A stretch of DNA of 64,000 nucleotides from Gonatopus flavifemur (taxonomy: Eukaryota > Arthropoda > Insecta > Hymenoptera > Dryinidae): positions 1 to 64,000 of the forward strand of contig JAFFJZ010000102.1 in assembly GCA_018340375.1 (NCBI GenBank), in the 5' to 3' direction. Shown here piece by piece: positions 56,781 through 64,000 of this stretch. Every line of letters begins with the position of its first letter. The first letter of the stretch is position 1. The notes under the pieces were generated by a model. The model ran no database searches. It saw only the letters and a list, made by a program, of their open reading frames with translations, and was not told the DNA's origin. A program made the position numbers and the translations under genes.

Positions 56781-59700
56781 ATATTACCATGATAACCCGA
56801 TTTTTATTTTTTCCAAATATATATACACATGGATTAGCTTCGTTTCGAAATCCTCCCTGTTGACTCACGGAATCATCCAGTCGTTTGTACCACTCGCGAC
56901 CCGCTTGTTTGAGTCCATACAATGGTTGAAGTAGTTTGCACACCATATTTGAATTATTCTCTTCGAACATTTCCGGCTGTTCCATAAATACCTCGTCCGA
57001 TAAATTTCCCTGCACATAAGCTGATACGATATCCATCTGGTGAACATGCATTTCTTCTTCGACTGCTCCTGCTAAGAGAGCTCTAATTACTTCATAACGT
57101 GCAACCGGAGCGAATATTTCTTCATAGTCAATTCCTGCTTGTTGAACGTGACCTCGTGCAACAAGTCTGACTTTGTATTTTTCGACTTGTCCGTTTGAAT
57201 TCATTTTTGTTTTGAAGACCCATTTGTTCGTTAATACTTCCTTATCCTTTGGTCGAGGAACCAAAGACCACGTTTCGTTTCTTTTCAGGGTTTCGATTTC
57301 GCTTTTCATAGCTCCTAGTCATAACTCTGCATCTCTTCTCTGAAGCATTTCAGCCACCGTTATTGGATCTTGTACGGTCACTTCATTTGCTGCAGCAGAT
57401 GTTTTCGTTGCGTATTTCTTCTTTGGACAACCAGGTTTAACCGTACGTTGAATTTTTGGCCTGCCTGGAGCACGTTTATCACCACTCTCGTCATCAGATA
57501 TTTCTAAATCTTCGCTTTCTGATTTGTCACTTGTCTCATTTGTTTGATCATTTTTTACGATTTTACTTTCTTCATTTGAGTTTAATATCAAATCGATTGG
57601 TAGTTCCTCTTTGTCATGTATTGTCTCAAAGACCTTGACGTCTCTCGCTTTAATAACCGTTTTTGTACCTTGGCGCCATAATCGATATGCTTGAGATTCT
57701 TGCGAATAACCTACTAAAATATATTCAGTGCCTTCCGGTTCGAATTTCCCATATTTTCGATTTTTGTTCAGTACAATTACTTCACTCCCGACAATCCGTA
57801 GAAAACCTACGTAAGGCTTCTTGTTGAACCAGGCTTCGAATGGCGTTTTATTCTCGATCGATTTCGTCGGGCTTCTGTTTCTTAAAAATGTAGCTGTATT
57901 GATGACTTCGGCCCACAGTGAATTTGGTAATTCCGCTTGGATCATCAAACAACGTGCCATCTCCACCAAGGTACGATTTGCCCTTTCGACTACACCGTTT
58001 TGCTGTGGTGTATATTCAACCGTTAATTGTCTAGAAATTCCTTCGTCTTCTAAGAATTTCGTGAATTCTTTGGAAAGATATTCTTTTCCATTGTCGGTTC
58101 TTAAACATTTTACGACGCAACCAGTTTCTTTTCCAACGCGCTTTTTGAAGTTTTTGAAGGCTGACAAAACATCGTTGTTTCCATGTATCGAGAAAAATCA
58201 TCGATGAACGTTACGAAATACTCCGCACCACCGATAGATTCAGTTTGCATCGGACCGCAAATATCTGAATGTACAAGTCCGAGTTTTTCCGATACGCGAT
58301 TTGTAGAACTTTTGTACGGGAGTTGCTGAATTTTGCCTTTTGCGCATATAATACACTCCACGTCTTCATTTTTCGCATTCAAATTTAACCCTTCAACCAT
58401 ATTACTCGAATTTAATTTCCATAAGTCAGCGAAATTTAGATGACCAAAACGCTTATGCCATCTTCGCGAGTTTTCGAAATTTGCACCCGTTTGAAAAGCA
58501 TTTTCTTTAAGAACATTTACCACGTAGAGGTCGTTTCGTTCTTCAGCTATCATTGCTGTTGTTCCATCACTTCGGTTAACAACCGCACGATCCTTGTTGA
58601 ACACTACCGTAAAACCTCTCTCAGTTACTTGCGATACTGATATTGAATTATTTTCCAAATCCGGCACGTAAAGCGCATCTCTGAGTTGTACTTGATTCGT
58701 TATTCTGGTACCTAATTTCACTTTCAACTCAAGATCACCCACACCGTATGATTTACCCACTGATTAGACGCGGTATAAACATTGGTTGTCTCATTTTCGT
58801 TCAAACTTTGGAAAACTTCTCTTCCGTTTGACATGTGTTTTGTCGCTGCACTGTCCAGACACCATATGTTCGATCTTTCTATTTCGACATTCCACGCAAT
58901 TGCCGACATCGCCTCAGTGGTTTTTCCCGATTCACGTTTTTTTCTCAAGTAACACTCTACACCTTTATGTCCGACTTTGCCGCACTCAAAGCACTTTCCG
59001 TTGAATTTCGTTGGATGTTTCGATGTATTTTGATGCTTGACTACATACGAACTCACTTGTTCAACGGTTCCAGTGTGTAACGCTTCGTTGTGTGTCCCAT
59101 TCTTTTCTCTGTCGGTACATCCATTTCTTTCTATCTGCCGTGCTTCTTCTTCTAGTAATTTCGTTTTCAATGTGCTTACGTTAGGGATGTCGTCTCGAGA
59201 TTCGATTGCCACTGCAAAATTTTCAAATTCCTCGGGTAGTGATCCGAGCAACATTATCGATAAAAGATCTTCCAGGTTTTGTATTCCGACTTCTTCCAAT
59301 TGTTCTGCTTTACACGTAAAATCATTTAGATATTTCGTCATAGTGGTATCTGGATTTTTTTTCATTCTATACAACTGCTTGTATAAAGTTGCTTTTCGAA
59401 CAGGCCCTTTCGATTCGTAAACTTTTTGGAGCTCGGTCCATGCTGCATTCGATGTCGCAGCTTTCTTTATGTGATTCAACTGATTCCGTGACACGCCGAG
59501 TGTCATCAATGCCAGGGCTTTCTGATCTTTCTTCGTCCATTCAGCTCGATTTGCTTCAGTTTGTGCTTCTTCACCATTTGTGTAAGACCATAAATCGTTG
59601 CAAATGAGAACGCTTTTCATCTGAAGTTTCCAGGAGTCGTAATTGTTTTCGTTGAGTTTCTCGATATTCGGCAAACCGCTTGACGACGCCATGATCGACA

Positions 59701-59790
59701 CGTTCACGCACTATGATTATTTTTCGTATTCACTTCTAGCGATGAAGACTTTCCCGATCTATATTATTTATCCCGTAGTGGACACACGTC

Positions 59791-59804
59791 CTGGGCCCAT
59801 AACC
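59791..59804 (-). other. Copia primer binding site (initiator tRNA-Met fragment type)
   Basis: GGTTATGGGCCCAG directly abuts the LTR and matches the site of Drosophila copia, which is known to prime from an internally cleaved initiator tRNA-Met. Confidence 0.8.
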
Positions 59805-60019
59805 TGACAGGTTATGGGATGAAGAAATAAATACACGAGCGATATTGTCCAGTAAATGTTATAATATAATGAGGAACGTTTACATAGCGTCTAATCTTCA
59901 ATGGCCACGCGAGACGAACTGAACTTGTAAAGAACGTGACGTCAAGAAGAAATGAAAAATTACACACCGCGCATAACAGATGGCGCTCATAATCAGATTC
60001 AATTTGATCCATTCCAACA
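59805..60019 (-). repeat. Copia 5' LTR
   Basis: 215 bp, TGTTGGAATGG...ACCTGTCA on the minus strand. By eye about seven differences (including one indel) from the 3' LTR, i.e. roughly 3 percent divergence. Confidence 0.93.
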
Positions 60020-60024
60020 GAAAT

Positions 60025-60289
60025 TACAGACATAAATGCAAGATAGCTTTGTCCTATCTCGAAAGGGAAATAACCTCAATGATTGTTAGTCCGAAAATCT
60101 GTGTCACAAAAGGCGATATCCCGAATGTTCATTTCCCTGAACATTTTTAATTGAATTATATGGCTTGTCTTTCATGGATCCTATGAGACCAGCCACTTTT
60201 TTGTTTTCGAAACAATGAACTTACGGAATATATCTCTGCAGGTCACGAATTTTCGAATAAATTCATCTCTTGGAATATTCGCTTTTTGG
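60025..60289. other. Intronic flank of copia, nothing recognised
   Basis: Unique AT-rich sequence without a supported feature. Confidence 0.4.
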
Positions 60290-60297
60290 GATATAAC

Positions 60298-60444
60298 CAG
60301 TGATGCCAGTATTCCCTAGGAAAATCTTCAGACTTTTTGGCATTGGTCATTTCTTTCCAAATTGAAAATATGATTGGCCAGTTGTACAAGAAATAACCAA
60401 TCATCAGATGCTGAAGATTTTTCTAGGGAATACTGTCAACGCTG
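60298..60444. mobile_element. hAT-type MITE, 147 bp, perfect duplication
   Basis: The ends CAGTGATGCCAGTATTCCC and (inverted) CAGCGTTGACAGTATTCCC are flanked by GATATAAC at 60290-60297 and 60445-60452. The first 12 bases equal the terminus of the inner foldback at 8194. Confidence 0.9.
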
Positions 60445-60470
60445 GATATAACGGGCTATCGACCGGTAAT

Positions 60471-60599
60471 CAGTGGTGCCAGATAAAATGCGGAGGACAA
60501 CGTTGATTGGTTCATTAATTCGAATATTGCAATACGAATGTTCGGCTCTACATGAAGTAACCAATCGGCGTAGACATCGCATTTTTTCTGGCAACAATG
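60471..60599. mobile_element. hAT-type MITE, 129 bp
   Basis: The ends CAGTGGTGCCAGATAAAATG and (inverted) CATTGTTGCCAGAAAAAATG. Flanks CCGGTAAT (60463-60470) and CTAGTAAT (60600-60607) agree at 6 of 8 bases. Confidence 0.8.
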
Positions 60600-60898
60600 C
60601 TAGTAATATACCATGATACTATTAGGGTGTAACGTTCATGACACCGAGATCTTCTCATTAGTTGAAAACTAGTAACTTATAGTGAAGTTATTGAAAAGTG
60701 CTACTTTTCAACCGATGAGAAAAATTCGATGTTTCGAGCATTCGGTATTGAGGTACACTATTCCTAGACCTTAACGATGTTTCATAGAGAAACATTGAAC
60801 ATCGATACATCAAAATTCGAAAACATCGATTGAAAAAATCAATTAATCGACCAAAAAATATCGCTCACCGATGCATCGGGAGGTAGAGGGTGGACATG

Positions 60899-61003
60899 CC
60901 GAAAAAACATTGCACCGAACAAACATAATTCGACAATTGCTTGTGATAATTGAGAAGTGACTAGCGATTGTCAAATTATGTCCATTCGGCAAAATGTTTA
61001 TTA
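60899..61003. repeat. Palindromic MITE-like segment, ~105 bp
   Basis: GCCGAAAAAACATT and CATAATTCGACAATTGC on the left are inverted in GCGATTGTCAAATTATG and AATGTTTATTAGGC on the right. Confidence 0.55.
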
Positions 61004-61541
61004 GGCAAATTTACTCCCAACCGCATCGGGAAACATCAAGTGTCAAAACATCACTTAAGTGCAAAACTTAATAAATTTAAAAGTATTCATTCCTGAGAAT
61101 TTTAGGCTTCTTTATTCTGTTTTTTTTCTTTTGGCTCTAACCTTGTGATTTTATCCTCTTAAATTTGAACCTAAGTCGATGGAGTCTACAAGAAGGAAGT
61201 AGGGGGAAGTTCAGCTCTTCCTTCCCTGAAATTATAGAAAAACGTTTCTCTCCGTGCCATTTTAATACTTCTGCCTTAAATGCTTTCGAATGTCTTCCTT
61301 TCTCGAATAAAATTGCTGAAAACATGCGTGGCTCTTGGATTCAAAAAATTTCAAAGTTTTTTGAAAGTGAATTCAGCAATATTTTTTGACAACATGTGAA
61401 TCCATGACTTAGTAATATGGAAAATCATGGAATCATGAATTTGGGATTAGGTAGACATCCTAATTATTTAATTCAATTACATGGAATTATTTTTCTATTT
61501 TAAATCATATAATTAAAAATGAATAACGTATCAAATTTCAG

Positions 61542-61962
61542 AAACTACTCGAAACTACTCCTTCAAGAAAGTGAAGTCAAATATGATCCGGAATATGTGG
61601 CCCAAATGGAAAATGAAGATTTCATGAAATGTAAAGCAATTAATGATGGATGGAATGCGGAAAGAGCGAAAGACCGAGGCATAAGACTAGCTGAAATCAG
61701 AGAGAAGCAAAAAGAATTCATCATGCAGCAATTGATCAAAAATGAAAGTGTGAAAGAAAAACTGAAGAAACAAATAGATGAACGTGTTAAACACGTCAAG
61801 CAAGTGGCTCCAACCTTCATTACTCCAGAAAACATTGTTGAGAAGATTGAAGAATCTCTTGCAAACCCTATTGATCATAACGTTGCAATAGATTTACAAG
61901 GGAATTTCTATAGTGGGGAATATGTTGAAAATATCAAAGAAGAATCAAAAATTATAACATAA
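61542..61962 (+). CDS. mRpS26: Mitochondrial ribosomal protein S26, exon 2
   Basis: The acceptor AAATTTCAG ends at 61541; the first A completes the split Glu codon and the frame runs 140 residues to TAA at 61960-61962. The segment NAERAKDRGIRLAEIREKQK and the ending ANPIDHNVAIDLQGNFYSG match the C-terminal half of insect mRpS26 (family ending ANPxDHNxAIDLxGNxY). The middle is a long charged helix (KNESVKEKLKKQIDERVKHV), as in the family. An upstream in-frame ATG at 61519 could give a shorter frame but lies in the intron. With exon 1 the mRNA encodes 226 residues; no stop or frameshift, so the gene looks functional. Location: mitochondrial small ribosomal subunit. Confidence 0.93.
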
Positions 61963-62213
61963 ATTTATTGATAAATCTTCTTGTAAAATATATTTATTCC
62001 AAATGATTCGGCGTGATTATGAAATGTAACAAAGTTTTTCAAATATATTGTTTCAAGTTGCGTGTTATTTGAAGGGATTCCTCTACTGATCTGACATGTT
62101 TTTGAAATCATTCTTATCATAACAATCTAGTTTATTATCATTTCCTTCATCTTATAAACTACATTTTCAAAATGACTTCGATAATCTTCATCTCATATTC
62201 AAACTCAATCATG

Positions 62214-62219
62214 AATAAA
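62214..62219 (+). terminator. Candidate polyadenylation signal of mRpS26
   Basis: AATAAA about 250 bases after the mRpS26 stop, in AT-rich context. Weaker AT-rich variants nearer the stop (around 61990-62000) are alternatives. Confidence 0.4.
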
Positions 62220-62588
62220 AGCCAATAGGCAATACTGTTACTTTTTGCAAAGGACTGAGTGGTAATGTTTCGTTTCCACTTTGATTGTGCACAAATATAG
62301 GTAATCCCGTACAGTACTATTACGGATCGCCGGACATTTCTCCGTCGCTTTTCTATTCCTCCACATTGTATCCACGTCGCCTCTACGGAGATGCGACGTG
62401 GAAGCGGTGCTGTTAGAAATAACTTTTAGGGATAGTAATTATTGTCATAATATTTTTCCAGAAAGAAGAGAGCTGATGTCTACGTGACAACTAGTGAAAG
62501 CGTAGTGAATAAATGGGGAATAAATATCACGTGGATGAGCAAACAAGTAACGCAGAGGGGAAGAAAAGGTGTCTGAATATCAATGATC
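62220..62588. other. Downstream flank of mRpS26, nothing recognised
   Basis: Contains a short perfect hairpin, CCACGTCGC / GCGACGTGG around 62370-62402. No gene. Confidence 0.4.
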
Positions 62589-62673
62589 CCAGATAGCACA
62601 AAGATTCTAAAAGAGCTCATAATGTATACAGTTTATTCATAAAGAGGTCTTCCAGAACTCTTGTGCTGTCTGG
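62589..62673. repeat. Short palindromic MITE, 85 bp
   Basis: CCAGATAGCACAAAGATTCT and (inverted) CCAGACAGCACAAGAGTTCT. The same TGCTGTCT..GTTCTT motif ends the block at 27371-27395, so these may be one family. Confidence 0.55.
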
Positions 62674-63344
62674 AATTGTTTTGTTTGAGTCTAGTTCAGT
62701 CAATAAATACCGACCGTGTTTTAATTGCACATGTGCTGCCAAAAGTTTCCCATAGGGAACAATCGATTTTGACAGGATTCTATCCTGTTTTCAATCATTC
62801 TGTATGGATTGTATTGTAGCAATGGAATTATTCGATACAAAATCAGAGGAATCCGCCCCCTGACTGCTTCGCTTCGCTCATTTTGAATGGATCGTAGCCC
62901 ACATATGCTTGCTTCGCTCGCATTTTGAACAATTCAGATATTCGGGGATATATGGAAAGGCACTCATCGGTTTTTCACTCAATTGAGAAACTTTGTAAAT
63001 GTAATATTCAGAAAGCCTGAAGCTTATTGCCTACCATCCTTTATACCATCTCCAAATGATTCAGGAACATGTACCTGCAGAATTTCAACTGTCCTGGTAA
63101 AAAGAAAGCCTGAAAGCGCGACGAAAGCTCAAGCTAGAAGTCATTTGAGCGTAATAAGCGTATCGAAGAGTTATTCAGGCGTGATTTTGGAATGAATCGG
63201 AATATTTTCAGGCTTCATTTGTTTCCATAGCTACTTCCTTCACTTTTGGATTCTCACTAGTGTGCAGTTGTCATAACGTCAACCAACTCTTGAAGAGTCT
63301 TCGGATGCAGCAAAGCTTACACGGGAAGATCGGAATTATTATTT

Positions 63345-64000
63345 TCTTTCAACTTTTGAGCCCAGATTTTGATTCAGCACCCTTGAAAATCCCTAGAATC
63401 CATGTTACATATAACAATATAATTTTGTTCATTAGAACCGGAATGACTATTCACGTGTGCCATATTGGATTCGCTATCTTGATTTCGTTTTTTGACGTTG
63501 GATTCGGGTTCTTATCTTCAAAAACCTGCAGGGTCCATTTCTCATAAGAATCCGTTCACAGACATGGGAATGACTGAATTAACGTGCGCTATATTGAATC
63601 CGCCATCTTGAATCCGTTTTTTGACGTCAGATTTGAATTCAGCCCCCTTGAAAACTACCAAGACCCATGTTTCATATAAATTTACCCACAAATGCGAAAT
63701 CGACTGAAATCACATCCGCCATGTTGGCTCCGTCATCTTGAATTCATTTTTCGACATCAGATTGAAATTCCCCACCCTCTGAAATCCCAAGGACCCATGT
63801 TTCATATGAATCTGTAAATGAATGCGAAATTGACTAAATTCACGTCCACCATCTTGGGTCCGCCATCTTCATTCCGGGATTCGGATTCAGCACCATCGAA
63901 AACCCCGAGGACCTATGGTTCATATAATTCTGTCCACAAGTGCGGAATTGACTGAATTCACATCCCCCATCTTGAATTCGTTTTTCGACGTCAGATTGAA
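63345..64000 (+). repeat. Diverged tandem satellite, ~125-140 bp units, runs off right edge
   Basis: About five units share CCATCTTGAATTCG, TTTTTCGACGTCAGATTGAA, CCCTTGAAAACCC and GGACCCATGTTTCATATGAA blocks. Units differ by many substitutions and small indels, indicating an old array. Open frames inside are coincidental. Confidence 0.8.

Larger units (their letters stand above)
52448..59692 (-). pseudogene. Copia Gag-Pol polyprotein, broken
   Basis: Start: MASSSGLPN at 59692 (an upstream Met at 59707 is possible). Gag with zinc knuckle CFECGKVGHKGVEC; protease WCLDSAATKHMS; integrase HHCC (WHKRFGHLNFADL..CIICAKGK) and D,D,E (HSDICGPM, RTDNGKEY, QNGVVERANRTL); RT VARGHVQQAGIDYEEIFAPV and YVDD; RNase H AYSDSDWGGD and MEAEYMALCE; stop at 52448. 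Breaks: a frameshift near 58745 (protease), another near 58170 (integrase), TGA at 57321-57319 in place of a probable Trp codon, and the LINE insertion within ..RVIMVI|YVDD.. Domain order (integrase before RT) is typical Ty1/copia. Confidence 0.92.
52157..60019 (-). mobile_element. Complete copia (Ty1/copia) retrotransposon, split by a LINE
   Basis: The LTRs at 52157-52370 and 59805-60019 start TG and end CA in element orientation. Target duplication GAAAT at 52152-52156 and 60020-60024. Primer site GGTTATGGGCCCAG (59804-59791) adjoins the 5' LTR; purine tract GATAGAGAGGG (52381-52371) adjoins the 3' LTR. The RTE-like LINE at 53426-56780 sits in the RT domain. Without it the element is about 4.5 kb, normal for copia. 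Confidence 0.95.
23401..61541 (+). other. mRpS26: Giant transposon-filled intron of mRpS26 (38.1 kb)
   Basis: The donor is GTAAGT at 23401 and the acceptor AAATTTCAG ends at 61541; the phase (2) agrees on both sides. The intron holds LINE-A, LINE-B, copia with a nested RTE, two satellite foldbacks, a mariner and many MITEs. It also holds candidate minus-strand host exons at 47696-48382. Splicing across it is inferred from protein continuity. Confidence 0.85.

Overview
This is eukaryotic DNA, most likely from an insect (perhaps a hymenopteran; that is inference). It is AT-rich, has spliceosomal introns and insect-type transposons (hAT, DD41D and irritans-like mariners, copia, jockey/CR1-like and RTE-like LINEs), and its one clear host gene resembles insect mRpS26. 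No prokaryotic features, rRNA or intact tRNA genes were seen.

The host gene is mitochondrial ribosomal protein S26, plus strand, in two exons: 23141-23400 and 61542-61962. The exons join in phase at consensus splice sites. The intron between them is about 38.1 kb and consists largely of nested transposons. A second, unidentified host gene may have exons on the minus strand inside this intron (47696-48382).

Upstream of mRpS26 (1-22.75 kb) lies a nest that can be resolved from target-site duplications. An LTR retroelement (minus strand; tRNA-Pro-type primer site; Gag with a DEK/SAP-like region) is cut by a hAT transposon starting at 828. The right terminus of that hAT is split by a giant foldback element, 4384-21551, flanked by the 8-bp duplication CCGAACAC. 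That foldback carries a DD41D mariner (5298-7329), a TA-flanked composite palindromic element (17679-20790) and, near its middle, a second foldback (8194-16279, duplication CTTCAAGG/CCTCAAGG). The inner foldback has 37-bp and 144-bp tandem arrays and tRNA-like modules in its arms and is interrupted by a jockey/CR1-like LINE (9842-12821).

Inside the intron: small palindromic MITEs (23.4-29 kb); a 3.4-kb foldback made of inverted 33-bp satellite arrays (30.07-33.47 kb); a fragment of the inner upstream foldback (33.5-34.8 kb); a second satellite foldback (34.8-35.5 kb); LINE-A (36.77-42.85 kb) interrupted by an irritans-like mariner; LINE-B (about 42.87-47.0 kb) with PHD-type ORF1 and APE-RT ORF2; a decayed repetitive gene (49.4-51 kb); and a full-length copia (52157-60019, TSD GAAAT) split by an RTE-like LINE (53426-56780, TSD ATATTACCAT). 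Downstream of mRpS26 are a short MITE and a diverged satellite running off the right edge.

Nearly every transposon ORF carries stops or frameshifts, so most copies are probably immobile. The most unusual content is the set of very large hAT-like foldback elements with internal satellite arms.
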